64,000 nt of DNA, taken from contig JAHBSG010000014.1 of NCBI GenBank assembly GCA_019639235.1, forward strand, positions 1-64,000, written 5' to 3'. The notes beneath the pieces are model-generated. The model did not search any database. It was given only the letters and a program-made list of their open reading frames with translations, and had not been told where the DNA came from. Positions 1 to 9,007 of the stretch are shown one piece after another; within the stretch, counting starts at the first letter, position 1, and each line of letters opens with the position of its first letter. This stretch comes from Acidobacteriota bacterium (GTDB lineage Bacteria > Acidobacteriota > Blastocatellia > Pyrinomonadales > Pyrinomonadaceae). The position numbers and the translations under genes are program-made.

Positions 1-1521
1 ACAATAGCGCTGACCGAAGGAACAGAGCCGCTCGGCGAGGTGAACGTATCGCTGAGGGCCGGAGCCGAACGGATCGCATTTTCGGAGGACTTCGATGGAG
101 TTTCTGCCCCGCAGCTTCCGGCAGGCTGGTCAACCTCGGCGAGCGAGAATCACCAGCTTTGGCGAACATCCTCGGCGAGAACCGAATCGGCTCCTAATGC
201 GCTTTTCTCACCCGCCCCGATACAGCGAGGCGTTAATGAGGTCATCTCGCCGGCGTTCCAGGTAAATACCGCGGCGGCGGAGCTTCGTTTTCGCCTTTGG
301 TATGAACTGGAAACCACCTTTCTCCGCAACCGCCTGTATGATGGAGCCGTGCTCGAGCTAAGCATAGCGGGCGGCGAATGGCAGGACATTCTCGCCGCGG
401 GTGGTTCATTCTTAACCGGCGGGTACGATGGTACGATCGACGGCTGCTGCCAGAATCCGCTTGCAGGCAGGCTCGGCTGGTCGGGCCGGAGCGGCGTTAA
501 CCAGATCCCGGAATGGATCGACAGTATCGTCCGGCTTCCGGCTTCAACGGCAGGCCAGAGCGTCCGCCTTCGGTGGAGGGTCGGCACCGACATCGGAACA
601 TTTCGCGAGGGTATTTATATCGACGACCTGAAGGTGATCGACGGATTCACCTGCGAATGCCCGCCCGCAACTCCGAATTCAGCACCCTACGACTTCGATG
701 GCGACGGCAAGACAGATATCGCGTCTTATACATTCAACGATGTTGCCAATGTTGCGGACATACGCCTTGTTGAAAGCGGTAGCGGAACGATCCGAAGCAT
801 CAACTTTGGCTCGGCCGGCGACCGTTCAGCCGCTGCAGATTTTGACGGCGATGGGAAAACGGACGTAGCAGTTTTTCGTCCTTCGACAGGTTTTTGGTTC
901 ATCCTGTGGAGCAGCGACGGGAGCGTCGACATCCGGCAGTTTGGGATCAGCGAGGACATCCCGGTGCCGGCAGATCTCGACGGCGATGGCAGGGCCGAGG
1001 TCACCGTCTTTCGTCCATCGACTGCCGTTTGGTACGCGTTGCGAAGTTCGGACTCTCAGGTCTTGATCGTTCAGTTCGGCATTACGGGCGATATTCCTAC
1101 GCCGGGTGACTACGATGGCGACGGACGGGATGATATCGCGATCTTTCGGCCTTCGAACGGCTTCTGGTACGTTCTGCGTTCAGGCGACGGCGGAGTTACA
1201 TTCACGCAGTTCGGGCAGGATGGCGATGTTCCTGTTCCTGTCGATTTCGATGGCGACGGTCGAACGGACAATGCGGTCTTTCGTCCCTCGAACGGCGTTT
1301 GGTATGTTCTAGGTTCACAAGCCGGCTTCTCTGCGGTGGCTTTCGGGATCGCGGAGGATATTCCTCTCAATGCAGACCTTGATGGCGACGGTCGGGCAGA
1401 CATCGCGGTGTTCAGGCCTTCAACTCGGGTTTGGTATTCGATACGCAGCAGCGACAGTCAGGTCACGATCACAGAGTTTGGCCAACCGGGCGATCGACCG
1501 GTGCCGGCAGCTAACCGTTAG
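1..1521 (+). CDS. FG-GAP/VCBS-like repeat protein, 5'-truncated by the window edge
   Basis: The frame is open to base 1, so the real start lies outside the window; the GTG at 40 is only the first possible internal start. The first ~200 residues look like a jelly-roll domain of secreted proteins. Six repeats of about 46 residues follow, each with a calcium-loop-like DxDGDGxxD and a VFRPSxGxWY strand. This pattern is known from FG-GAP/VCBS beta-propeller proteins that are exported. No C-terminal anchor or sorting signal is visible; the protein ends just after the last repeat. Its stop lies 3 bp from the stop of the convergent hisIE. Function unknown; adhesion or surface binding is only a guess. 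A similar protein is at the other window edge. Confidence 0.85.
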   Translation, partial: TIALTEGTEPLGEVNVSLRAGAERIAFSEDFDGVSAPQLPAGWSTSASENHQLWRTSSARTESAPNALFSPAPIQRGVNEVISPAFQVNTAAAELRFRLWYELETTFLRNRLYDGAVLELSIAGGEWQDILAAGGSFLTGGYDGTIDGCCQNPLAGRLGWSGRSGVNQIPEWIDSIVRLPASTAGQSVRLRWRVGTDIGTFREGIYIDDLKVIDGFTCECPPATPNSAPYDFDGDGKTDIASYTFNDVANVADIRLVESGSGTIRSINFGSAGDRSAAADFDGDGKTDVAVFRPSTGFWFILWSSDGSVDIRQFGISEDIPVPADLDGDGRAEVTVFRPSTAVWYALRSSDSQVLIVQFGITGDIPTPGDYDGDGRDDIAIFRPSNGFWYVLRSGDGGVTFTQFGQDGDVPVPVDFDGDGRTDNAVFRPSNGVWYVLGSQAGFSAVAFGIAEDIPLNADLDGDGRADIAVFRPSTRVWYSIRSSDSQVTITEFGQPGDRPVPAANR

Positions 1522-1524
1522 CGA

Positions 1525-2127
1525 TCATTTCTTATGTCGTGAAGCGAGCGTTTCAGCGATCTCGCCGAGCGATACTCCTTTTTCATGCAGCAAAACGAGG
1601 TAATGAAACAAGAGATCTGAGGCCTCGTTCTTGAATGCGTCGACGTCCGGTTCCTTGGCAGCGATGACCGTCTCGACCGCCTCCTCGCCGACCTTTTGAG
1701 CGATGCGATTGATGCCCTTCGCAAAAAGGGATGCGACGTACGAACCTTCCGAAGGATTCGACCGCCGCTCTGCGATGACTCGTTCGAGTTGTAAGAGAAA
1801 GCCGATCGATCTCTGAACGTCGGGGTCGCCGAAACAGGTTGCGGAGCCTGTGTGGCAGACGGGGCCTTGCGGCCTCGCTCGAATAAGCAGGGTATCGTTG
1901 TCACAATCTGCTTTGATCGAAACAACTTCGAGGAAATTGCCGCTTGTTTCACCTTTGGTCCAAAGCCGCTGCTTCGACCGCGAATAAAAGGTGACGCGGC
2001 CGCTCGCTTCGGTTTCGGCAAGCGCGTCGCCGTTCATAAAGCCGAGCATCAGCACGTTGCCGCTCTCAGCGTCTTGAATGATCGCCGGAACAAGCCCATC
2101 GGCATATTTCTGAAAATCGAGGTTCAT
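1525..2127 (-). CDS. hisI: Phosphoribosyl-AMP cyclohydrolase / phosphoribosyl-ATP pyrophosphatase (HisIE)
   Basis: Bifunctional enzyme for steps 2 and 3 of histidine synthesis, cytoplasmic. The HisI domain (about residues 1-105) has the zinc and magnesium signature with C75, the Asp residues next to it, C91 and C98 (GPVCHTG ... CF). The HisE domain (about 108-200) has KVGEEAVE at 145-152 and the helical [16 protein letters not shown] segment. Length 200 aa is normal for the fused form. It is the last gene of the his operon; its ATG overlaps the hisF stop by 4 bp (ATGA), implying translational coupling. No terminator was seen before the convergent gene. Confidence 0.97.
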   Translation of the reverse strand: MNLDFQKYADGLVPAIIQDAESGNVLMLGFMNGDALAETEASGRVTFYSRSKQRLWTKGETSGNFLEVVSIKADCDNDTLLIRARPQGPVCHTGSATCFGDPDVQRSIGFLLQLERVIAERRSNPSEGSYVASLFAKGINRIAQKVGEEAVETVIAAKEPDVDAFKNEASDLLFHYLVLLHEKGVSLGEIAETLASRHKK

Positions 2128-2879
2128 ACTCTAACTGCGATCCCTCGCATCCGAAGAAACGACTTGAGTTCGGGAATACCGATCTCACCAAAATGGAAGA
2201 CGCTCGCTGCGAGCGCCGCATCCGCATGCCCGGCGACGAAAACGTCGGCGAAGTCATCCATTGAACCGGCCCCGCCGGACGCGATCACCGGGATGCCGGC
2301 CGACGTCGATATCTGACGCGTCAGGCCATTTTCAAAACCGGCCTTCGTTCCATCGGCGTTCATTGAGGTCAGAAGGATCTCGCCGGCCCCAAGCTCCTCG
2401 CCCCGCTTCGCCCATTCAGCGGCATCGAGTTCGGTCGCAATGCGGCCGCCATTAAAGAAAACGCGCCATCCTGATTCGGTCTGCTTTGCATCGATCGCGA
2501 GGACGACGCATTGAGAACCAAAGTTCTCGGCAGCCCGCGTTAGGAGATGCGGGTCGCGGACGGCGGCAGTATTGATCGAGACCTTGTCCGCCCCGGCCTC
2601 GAGCAGTGCCGCGATGTCCTCGACCTCCGAGATCCCACCGCCGACAGTAAAAGGAATGTTGATCTCCTTACCGACGCGGCGGACCAGTTCGGCCAGCGTC
2701 TTTCGCTTGTCGTTCGTCGCTGTGATATCGAGAAAGACGAGCTCGTCTGCACCTTCTTCGCTGTAACGGGCGGCAAGCTCGACCGGGTCGCCTGCATCGC
2801 GGAGGCCAACGAAATTCGTGCCCTTAACGGTGCGGCCATCCTTAACATCAAGGCACGGAATGATGCGTTTAGCCAGCAT
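2124..2879 (-). CDS. hisF: Imidazole glycerol phosphate synthase, cyclase subunit HisF
   Basis: Uses ammonia from HisH to convert PRFAR to IGP and AICAR. It is a (beta/alpha)8 barrel of 251 aa with the expected start [11 protein letters not shown]. The two catalytic aspartates are D11 and D130 (VLAIDAK), and the phosphate-binding TVGGGI and ASGGAG loops are present. The frame is open for 17 more codons upstream, but those lie inside the hisA coding region; the ATG at 2879 fits the family N-terminus and gives an 11-bp overlap with hisA. The downstream stop overlaps hisIE by 4 bp. Confidence 0.97.
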   Translation of the reverse strand: MLAKRIIPCLDVKDGRTVKGTNFVGLRDAGDPVELAARYSEEGADELVFLDITATNDKRKTLAELVRRVGKEINIPFTVGGGISEVEDIAALLEAGADKVSINTAAVRDPHLLTRAAENFGSQCVVLAIDAKQTESGWRVFFNGGRIATELDAAEWAKRGEELGAGEILLTSMNADGTKAGFENGLTRQISTSAGIPVIASGGAGSMDDFADVFVAGHADAALAASVFHFGEIGIPELKSFLRMRGIAVRV

Positions 2880-3591
2880 ATTTTGAAAGCTCCTTGAGCT
2901 CGATCCGGCCTTCATAGATCGCCTTTCCAACGATCACACCGCTGCAGCCCGCTGCATCAAGTCTCTCGATATCTTCCATCTTCGAGACACCGCCGCTTGC
3001 TATCAGCCGAAGTTCGGGAAGCTCGGAAATGATACTTTCGTATAACTCGAAGCCCGGCCCGGCGAGCCCGCCGTCTTTGCTTATGTCCGTCACGAATGCC
3101 TGCTTGACCCCCTTATCGAACCAGCCTCTTAGGAACGAGATAATCTCGAGTTCGGTCTCGGTCTGCCAACCGTCGATGGCAACGCGGCCATCGCGTGCAT
3201 CGGCACCGAGGAGAATGCGTTTGCCGCCGTGGTCCGCAAGCCAACGTTCAAGTACTTCCGGCGACCGGGCCGCAACGCTTCCGATGCTCGCCATCGATGC
3301 ACCTGCGTCAAAGACTGCCGCGAGGTCGTCATCGGTCTTTATGCCGCCGCCAAAGTCCACTGTAAGCCCGGTCGAGGATGCGATAAGTTCGAGCACGGTC
3401 AAATTGGCGGGATGGCCGACCTTTGCCCCGTCAAGGTCAACGATGTGGAGACGGCGAAGTCCGGTGTCCTCAAATCGCTTTGCCATATCGATCGGGCTCG
3501 CGTCGTAGATCTTTATCGACCTGAAGTCGCCCTCGGTCAGGCGGACACAGCGGCCGCCGATTATATCGATCGCCGGAATTACTTCGATCAT
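2869..3591 (-). CDS. hisA: ProFAR isomerase HisA
   Basis: Phosphoribosylformimino-5-aminoimidazole carboxamide ribotide isomerase, the Amadori step of histidine synthesis. The 240-aa barrel starts [10 protein letters not shown] with acid-base D9, and has D131 in the [14 protein letters not shown] segment. The phosphate loops DFGGGIKT and ASGGVSK are present. Length is normal. It overlaps hisH by 4 bp upstream and hisF by 11 bp downstream, so it is part of a tightly coupled operon. Confidence 0.97.
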   Translation of the reverse strand: MIEVIPAIDIIGGRCVRLTEGDFRSIKIYDASPIDMAKRFEDTGLRRLHIVDLDGAKVGHPANLTVLELIASSTGLTVDFGGGIKTDDDLAAVFDAGASMASIGSVAARSPEVLERWLADHGGKRILLGADARDGRVAIDGWQTETELEIISFLRGWFDKGVKQAFVTDISKDGGLAGPGFELYESIISELPELRLIASGGVSKMEDIERLDAAGCSGVIVGKAIYEGRIELKELSKYAG

Positions 3592-4172
3592 AATTTCAAA
3601 AAGTTCCTCAGTATCTGTTCACCGACCGCTCCCGACCTTTCCGGGTGAAACTGGACGGCAAAGAAATTCTCATGCTCAAGAGCCGCCGCAAATTCGAGCC
3701 CATATGTTGCAAGGGCGACGGCCTCCGGGCCGCTCTCGACATAGTATCCGTGGACGAAGTAAACGTAGGCTGCTTCCTCGACGCCGTCGAATAGTGTTCC
3801 TTTCAAATTGCTGATGGTGTTCCAACCCATATGCGGGACCTTTAGTCCACCGGCGGGAAACCGACGAACGCGAAGCGGCACGATACCCAGACATTCGGCA
3901 TCGTTCTCTTCAGAGGAGGCGCACATCAACTGCATCCCGAGGCAGATACCAAGGACCGGCTGGCTAAGCCCGCGGATGACTTCGTCAAGCCCGCGTTCTT
4001 TTAGGTAAAGCATCGCTGATGACGCTTCACCCACTCCTGGGAAGATGACCTTATCCGCGGCTAATAGCCCTTCGGCCGAATCGGTGATCAACGGCTCTAC
4101 GCCGAGACGGCCGAGAGCATTCACGACCGAGGCCGTGTTGCCGGCGTTGTATCTGACGATCGCGACCTTCAC
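3588..4172 (-). CDS. hisH: Imidazole glycerol phosphate synthase, glutaminase subunit HisH
   Basis: Class I glutamine amidotransferase that supplies ammonia to HisF. The nucleophile is C77 in GICLGMQ; the other triad members are H176 and E178 in QFHPERSG. The oxyanion-strand PGVG motif is present near residue 45. The 194-aa length is typical. ATGA-type overlap with hisB upstream and hisA downstream. Confidence 0.97.
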   Translation of the reverse strand: MKVAIVRYNAGNTASVVNALGRLGVEPLITDSAEGLLAADKVIFPGVGEASSAMLYLKERGLDEVIRGLSQPVLGICLGMQLMCASSEENDAECLGIVPLRVRRFPAGGLKVPHMGWNTISNLKGTLFDGVEEAAYVYFVHGYYVESGPEAVALATYGLEFAAALEHENFFAVQFHPERSGAVGEQILRNFLKL

Positions 4173-5272
4173 AGCACTCCTTTGGTCGAGGGAAGTTCTC
4201 TGCCCTCGCGTCTTACGGCCATCTTGAGCGCCTTCGCAAATGCCTTGAAAATCGATTCGATCTTGTGATGTTCGATGGTCCCTTCTGCCTTGATGTTCAG
4301 GTTGCAGCGGGCACCATCGGCAAACGACTTGAAGAAGTGAAAGAACATCTCGGTCGGCATTTCACCGATCTTTTCGCGTTTGAACTCCGCGTTCCATTCC
4401 GTCCAACTGCGGCCGCCGAAATCGACTGCAACCTGCGCCAGGCAGTCATCCATCGGCAAGCAAAAACCGTATCGCTCAATGCCGCGTTTATCGCCGAGTG
4501 CTTCACTGAACGCTTCGCCGAGCGTGATCGCGACGTCTTCTATTGTGTGGTGTTCATCAACATGCAGGTCGCCTTTCGCGCGAATGTCCAGATCGATCGA
4601 GCCGTGTTTTGCTATCTGTTCGAGCATGTGGTCGAAAAAGGCGAGGCCGGTTTCAATCGCAGACTTGCCCGAGCCATCAAGGTCGAGAGTTACCGTGATG
4701 TCCGTCTCCTTCGTCGTTCGCGTTCTGGAAACCCGCCGTGGCCGGGAGCGAAAAAGGTCATAGATCTCGCTCCATGACGTGACCTGGGCAGTATCGTCAG
4801 AGAGCTCCTCCGGGAGCGGGAAGTTCTTGTTCCTGATATAGATGGCCTTCGACCCGAGATTCTTCGCAAGCTGCACATCTGTTGGCCGGTCGCCGATCAC
4901 GTAAGAATTCGCGAGGTCAAAATTGCCTTCAATGTACTTGGTCAGCATCCCCGTACCCGGCTTTCGTGTCGGCGCATTCTCGTGCGGAAAGGTTCGGTCA
5001 ACGAACACATCTGCAAACTCAATGCCCTCGCCGGCCAAGGTCTCAAGCATAAAATTCTGGGCGGGCCAGAAGGCCGTTTCCGGAAAGCTCTCTGTACCCA
5101 TTCCGTCCTGATTGGTGACAAGGACTAGAACGAACTCGGTCTCGCGGGCGATCTTCGCCAGATATGTGATCGCCCCCGGAATGAACCTGAGCTTGTCGAG
5201 GACATCTACCTGAAAGTCCTCGGGCTCATGTATGATCGTCCCGTCGCGGTCGATGAAAAGAACTCGTTTCAT
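4169..5272 (-). CDS. hisB: Bifunctional histidinol-phosphatase / imidazoleglycerol-phosphate dehydratase HisB
   Basis: Fused enzyme for two histidine steps. The N-terminal HAD phosphatase (about 1-165) has FIDRDGT with D8 and D10, a LVTNQDG motif II region, and a [14 protein letters not shown] motif. The C-terminal IGP dehydratase (about 180-367) has the metal-binding DEHHTIED and the FFDHM and HHKIES segments. The fused form is known from enterobacteria, relatives and some Bacteroidetes; many phyla, by contrast, have a separate phosphatase, so its presence here hints at acquired ancestry (inference). Four-bp overlaps on both sides. Confidence 0.96.
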   Translation of the reverse strand: MKRVLFIDRDGTIIHEPEDFQVDVLDKLRFIPGAITYLAKIARETEFVLVLVTNQDGMGTESFPETAFWPAQNFMLETLAGEGIEFADVFVDRTFPHENAPTRKPGTGMLTKYIEGNFDLANSYVIGDRPTDVQLAKNLGSKAIYIRNKNFPLPEELSDDTAQVTSWSEIYDLFRSRPRRVSRTRTTKETDITVTLDLDGSGKSAIETGLAFFDHMLEQIAKHGSIDLDIRAKGDLHVDEHHTIEDVAITLGEAFSEALGDKRGIERYGFCLPMDDCLAQVAVDFGGRSWTEWNAEFKREKIGEMPTEMFFHFFKSFADGARCNLNIKAEGTIEHHKIESIFKAFAKALKMAVRREGRELPSTKGVL

Positions 5273-6363
5273 ATTCCTCCAAGCAAAATTGGCAATACCT
5301 CGTCAGCGGAGATTCCCGTGCATATCGACCTTAGACTCTCGAGGAGCTGGTCATTCTCCTCGGGCGTGCCGACGGTTATGCGAAGGCAGCCCTCGCAAAG
5401 AAGCACGCGGCTCCGGTCGCGGACCACGATCCCCGAGCGGATCAGCTCTTTGTATATCCCCGCAGCATCCGACGTCTTGACCAAAAGAAAATTTGCGTCG
5501 GACGGATATACGGTCTCGACCATCGCAAGGCCCGAAAGCTCTATGGCCAGACGCTCGCGTTCCGAGATCGCTTGTTTGATCCATTGATCGATCTGTTTAT
5601 CTGACCGTAATGCTTCGAGCACCGCACGTTGGGCAATGCCGCTAACGTTATATGGCGGCTTAACACGGTTCATCAGTTCGATGATCGCGTCATCGGCAAA
5701 CGCCATCCCGACCCGCAGGCCGGCCATTCCCCATGCCTTTGAGAACGTTCGCAGCACAACGATGCTCGGGTGCGAAGCGATCGAGGCCATAAGCGACTCG
5801 GCCTCCGCGAACTCGGCGTAGGCCTCATCGACTACTACGATCCCGCCGAAGTTCTGAGCAATTCGCATGATCACTTCGCGGTCCATTACGTTGCCGGTTG
5901 GGTTATTTGGCGAACAAACAAATACGATCTTCGTTTGCTGGCCAAGCGAGCGAAGGACCTCTTCGGCATGAAGTGAAAAGTCATCACGCAGTGGCACTTC
6001 TTTAACTGCGACATCGTTGATATCGGCCGAAACGCGATACATCCCGTAAGTCGGCGGACAAATGATGCACTCGTCGCGGCCGGGCTCACAGAATATGCGA
6101 AAAAGAAGGTCGATCGCTTCATCGCTGCCGTTGCCGATGAAGATATTCTCGGGCCGGACGTTACGCATCGCGGCGATCCGCTCCTTCAATTCTCTTTGCA
6201 GCGGATCGGGATAGCGGTTATATCCCGGGCCGGCTGGCGAGCCGAACGCATTCTCGTTTGCATCCAGAAATATCTCCGCCTCACCTTCGAACTCTGACCG
6301 TGCCGATGAATACGGCTTGAGCCGGGCGATGTTCGGACGAACTATTTGGTTGAGGTCAAACAT
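5269..6363 (-). CDS. hisC: Histidinol-phosphate aminotransferase HisC
   Basis: PLP-dependent class I/II aminotransferase converting imidazole-acetol phosphate to histidinol phosphate. Features in the 364-aa protein are LDANENAFG near residue 33, NPTG at 154-157, DEAYAEF near 179, and the PLP lysine K209 in [15 protein letters not shown]. The frame runs far upstream into hisD, but the ATG at 6363 gives the standard N-terminus and an 8-bp overlap with hisD. The stop overlaps hisB by 4 bp. Confidence 0.96.
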   Translation of the reverse strand: MFDLNQIVRPNIARLKPYSSARSEFEGEAEIFLDANENAFGSPAGPGYNRYPDPLQRELKERIAAMRNVRPENIFIGNGSDEAIDLLFRIFCEPGRDECIICPPTYGMYRVSADINDVAVKEVPLRDDFSLHAEEVLRSLGQQTKIVFVCSPNNPTGNVMDREVIMRIAQNFGGIVVVDEAYAEFAEAESLMASIASHPSIVVLRTFSKAWGMAGLRVGMAFADDAIIELMNRVKPPYNVSGIAQRAVLEALRSDKQIDQWIKQAISERERLAIELSGLAMVETVYPSDANFLLVKTSDAAGIYKELIRSGIVVRDRSRVLLCEGCLRITVGTPEENDQLLESLRSICTGISADEVLPILLGGI

Positions 6364-7660
6364 CTTTCGCCTCCACGCTCTTACGCCTGACGGCGGCCGC
6401 AAAGCGGTGTGCCTCAAGGCCCTCGCCCGCCGCCATCGCCTCGACAATGGGACCAAGATTCCTGATCCCTTCCGCGTCGAGCCGCTGATATGTGATCGTT
6501 TTCGTATAGCTCGCTGTCGAAACTCCGCTGAAAGCTCGGGCTGCACCGCCGGTCGGAAGCGTGTGGTTCGTACCCGAAGCATAGTCCCCCGCACTCTCGC
6601 ACGAATAGTTCCCGATAAAGATCGAGCCGGCGTTTGTGATAGTTGTCGCGACATCTTCGGCATCGCGAACCGCAAGTATCAGATGCTCGGCAGCGTATTC
6701 GTTAAGGATCTCGACGCCCTCCTCGATCGACTCAACGAGGATCGCCTTTGAGTTCTCGATCGCCCGAGAGGCAGCCTCTTTTCTCGGAAGACGCTCGAGT
6801 TGCTCACCTAGCTCCGCGATGGAATCGTCTATCACTTTCCTTGAGTTTGAGACGAGAATGACCTGGCTGTCCGGCCCGTGCTCCGCCTGCGAAAGCAGGT
6901 CGGCAGCCACGAACTCCGGAATGCTCGAATCGTCTGCCAGCACAGCGACCTCAGATGGCCCTGCCGGCATATCGATCGCAACGCCCGAACGCATCACCTG
7001 CAGCTTAGCCTCGGTCACGAACTGATTGCCGGGCCCGAAGATCTTGTAAACGGCCGGCACGGTCGACGTTCCGTACGCCATCGCACCTACGGCCTGTGCA
7101 CCGCCGATCTTGAACACACGGCCGACGCCACAGAGCCTTGCCGCGAAGAGCGTCGCCGGATCGATCTTGCCCGACGCGTTAGGCGGCGAGCACATTGTCA
7201 CTTCGCGGCAGCCTGCGATCGCGGCCGGAACAGCGAGCATCAGGACGGTTGAAAAAAGCGGAGCACTTCCCGCCGGTACGTATAGGCCGACCTTCTCGAT
7301 CGGCAATGTCCGCTTCCAGCAGCGAACACCCGGCATCGTTTCTATCGGTTCGCCATCCTGATGCCGGACGGCGTGAAACTTCTCGATGTTCGCCCTGGCC
7401 GCTTTTATCGCGTTCTTAAGGTCATCCGGCACTGCGGCCTCGGCCTCTTCAAATTCGCTTTCGGTCACTTCGAAATCAGTTATCGGATAAGGGTCGAACT
7501 GACGCGAGCAGTGTCGCAAAGCCTCATCACCACCGCGGCGAACGTCGTCGAGGATATTTGCGACGGTCCGCTCCAGGAACTTTGTGTCCATTGAGGGCCT
7601 TCGCAGCAGCTCGGCCCATTCCTCTCGTTTTGGATATTCAACGATCTTCATAACGTTCAC
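6356..7660 (-). CDS. hisD: Histidinol dehydrogenase HisD
   Basis: Zinc enzyme oxidising histidinol to histidine in two NAD steps. The 434-aa protein shows the family core: VGLYVPAGSAPLFSTVLM, the AQAVGAMAYGT and FGPGNQFVTEAK segments, DMPAGPSEVAVLAD, QAEHGPDSQ, and GTNHTLPTGGAAR. The start at 7660 overlaps the hisG stop by 4 bp; an alternative ATG lies three codons further in. Confidence 0.97.
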   Translation of the reverse strand: MNVMKIVEYPKREEWAELLRRPSMDTKFLERTVANILDDVRRGGDEALRHCSRQFDPYPITDFEVTESEFEEAEAAVPDDLKNAIKAARANIEKFHAVRHQDGEPIETMPGVRCWKRTLPIEKVGLYVPAGSAPLFSTVLMLAVPAAIAGCREVTMCSPPNASGKIDPATLFAARLCGVGRVFKIGGAQAVGAMAYGTSTVPAVYKIFGPGNQFVTEAKLQVMRSGVAIDMPAGPSEVAVLADDSSIPEFVAADLLSQAEHGPDSQVILVSNSRKVIDDSIAELGEQLERLPRKEAASRAIENSKAILVESIEEGVEILNEYAAEHLILAVRDAEDVATTITNAGSIFIGNYSCESAGDYASGTNHTLPTGGAARAFSGVSTASYTKTITYQRLDAEGIRNLGPIVEAMAAGEGLEAHRFAAAVRRKSVEAKDV

Positions 7661-8511
7661 TTGATCATCTGATCGATCGAAAGTACCAAGATGCCCTCGG
7701 CACCGGCCGCCTTCAAATTCTCAACAACTTCCCAGAAATCGTGTTCGCTTATGACCGAGTGAAGCGAAACCCAGCCCGGCTCTGCCAGCGGCATCACCGT
7801 CGGGCTCTTGATCCCCGGCAACAGCGATGCGATCTCGGCGACCTTGTCTTCGGGAGCATTCAGAAGAATGTACTTGTTACGCTCCGCTGCCAGTACACTT
7901 CGAATTCGAAAGAGAAACTGTTCCAGAAGTTTGTTTTGTTCGGCAGAAAGGTCGCGCCTTGCTATAAGTACCGCTTCAGACCGCAGGACGGTCTCGATCT
8001 CGCGGAGCCCGTTCGAAAATAGCGTGCTGCCGGAGCTGACAAGGTCGCAAACGGCATCGGCTAGGCCGATCGACGGTGCGATCTCGACCGAGCCGCTGAT
8101 CTCGTGTATCTCGGCCGAGACCGTTCGAGCAGCGAGAAACTCGCTCAAGATCCTCGGGTAGCTCGTCGCGATACGGAGGCCGTTGAGATCGGCAGTGTCC
8201 GAATACTTGAACGATTTAGGGACGGCGATCGACAATCGGCAGCGGCCAAAGCCGAGCTTTTCGACCACATCGACCGGCTTCGGGTCCTCGGCAAGAATAT
8301 TCTCGCCAACGATCCCCAGATCCGCGACGCCGTCAGCCACATAGTCCGGAATGTCATCGTCGCGGAGAAAGAATAGTTCCAACGGAAAATCTTCTGCTTC
8401 AGCCCGGAGTTTACCCTGCCCGTTCGAAAAGCCGATCCCGCACTTCTTCAATAGTGCGGTCGAGCCCTCCGCGAGCTTGCCTTGCTTTTGTATTGCGATC
8501 TTTAGTTTCAT
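7657..8511 (-). CDS. hisG: ATP phosphoribosyltransferase HisG (long form)
   Basis: First and committed enzyme of histidine synthesis. The 284-aa length, with a C-terminal ACT-like part (EPGWVSLHSVISEHDFWEVVENLKAAGAEGILVLSID), shows the long, hexameric, histidine-inhibited form. The catalytic part has KQGKLAEGS, DIPDYVADGVADLGIVGENIL and the PRPP-binding DLVSSGSTLFSNGL. I chose ATG 8511: the frame continues to 8550, but that upstream part lies inside the terminator stem of the his attenuator and does not match the family. No strong Shine-Dalgarno is visible, as the T-tract directly precedes the gene. Confidence 0.95.
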   Translation of the reverse strand: MKLKIAIQKQGKLAEGSTALLKKCGIGFSNGQGKLRAEAEDFPLELFFLRDDDIPDYVADGVADLGIVGENILAEDPKPVDVVEKLGFGRCRLSIAVPKSFKYSDTADLNGLRIATSYPRILSEFLAARTVSAEIHEISGSVEIAPSIGLADAVCDLVSSGSTLFSNGLREIETVLRSEAVLIARRDLSAEQNKLLEQFLFRIRSVLAAERNKYILLNAPEDKVAEIASLLPGIKSPTVMPLAEPGWVSLHSVISEHDFWEVVENLKAAGAEGILVLSIDQMIK

Positions 8512-8523
8512 TTGAATGAAAAA

Positions 8524-8566
8524 TAAAAAACGACGCTCCGGAAATTCCAATTGAATTTCGCGTCGT
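8524..8566 (-). terminator. Intrinsic terminator acting as his attenuator
   Basis: Read on the minus strand, the arms ACGACGC and GCGTCGT (8560-8566 / 8530-8536) enclose a second perfect pair GAAATTC / GAATTTC (8553-8559 / 8541-8547), with a 4-nt bulge on the 3' side. The hairpin is followed at once by TTTTTTATTT. It lies between the His-rich leader peptide and hisG, the classical arrangement for transcription attenuation. A possible competing pairing is AGCCT in the leader with AGGCT just upstream of the terminator. Confidence 0.85.
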
Positions 8567-8608
8567 CGATATGAAAGCCTTTGTTTCGTTAGTTGGTTAA
8601 AACGAGAT

Positions 8609-8677
8609 TCACATCACGCGCGTGTGGTGCACATGATGATGGTGGTGAAGGTGGATGTTGAGGCTCGAAAGCTGCAT
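8609..8677 (-). CDS. hisL: his operon leader peptide HisL
   Basis: A 22-codon ORF, ATG at 8677 and TGA at 8609-8611, with GGGAG just upstream (rather short spacing). Eight of the 22 residues are histidine: H9, H11-H15, H17 and H18, so a shortage of charged tRNA-His would stall ribosomes here. It ends about 45 nt before the attenuator hairpin and about 100 nt before hisG. This matches the design of the enterobacterial his leader; the remaining sequence does not have to be conserved. Too short for usual gene callers. Confidence 0.85.
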   Translation of the reverse strand: MQLSSLNIHLHHHHHVHHTRVM

Positions 8678-8757
8678 CACTCCCTATATAGAAGCGCATT
8701 GAACAGGCAAAGGCAAGCCTGCGTGCAATGGCAATGTGATAAAATCCTTTTGAAAAG

Positions 8758-8991
8758 ATGGCAACAGATACCGGCGGCGAGAACGAACTTTTGAACGATT
8801 TTGGCAAACGCATTCAGCGTTGCTACGGGTGTTTTATCGCGTTTCATCTCAAGGATATGTACCTTGGTGAGGACGCAACGTTTTTCTGCGAGAACTGCAA
8901 GGACGATTCAATGTTCCATTTCGATGATTTCGCAAAGCTGATGGATTCATCAAAGCTTCGCGAAGCCGAAGAAGAAGGACATCACCACTAA
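8758..8991 (+). CDS. Small CxxC/CxxC zinc-ribbon-like protein
   Basis: 77 aa, with C22-x2-C25 and C44-x2-C47 spaced like a treble-clef or ribbon zinc site (RCYGCF ... FCENC) and a C-terminal HHH. The acidic C-terminal helix (AKLMDSSKLREAEEE) has no recognisable fold. The gene is divergent from the his leader, with about 80 bp between the start codons, and is followed 16 bp later by the FHA protein gene, so it may start a short operon. Function not recognised; a small regulatory or nucleic-acid-binding protein is possible. Confidence 0.7.
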   Translation: MATDTGGENELLNDFGKRIQRCYGCFIAFHLKDMYLGEDATFFCENCKDDSMFHFDDFAKLMDSSKLREAEEEGHHH

Positions 8992-9007
8992 GCGTTAACT
9001 AAGATCT

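Noticed and set aside
8524..8550. Upstream hisG start at 8550
   Set aside because: The added 13 codons lie within the terminator stem and do not resemble HisG; the ATG at 8511 gives the family N-terminus.
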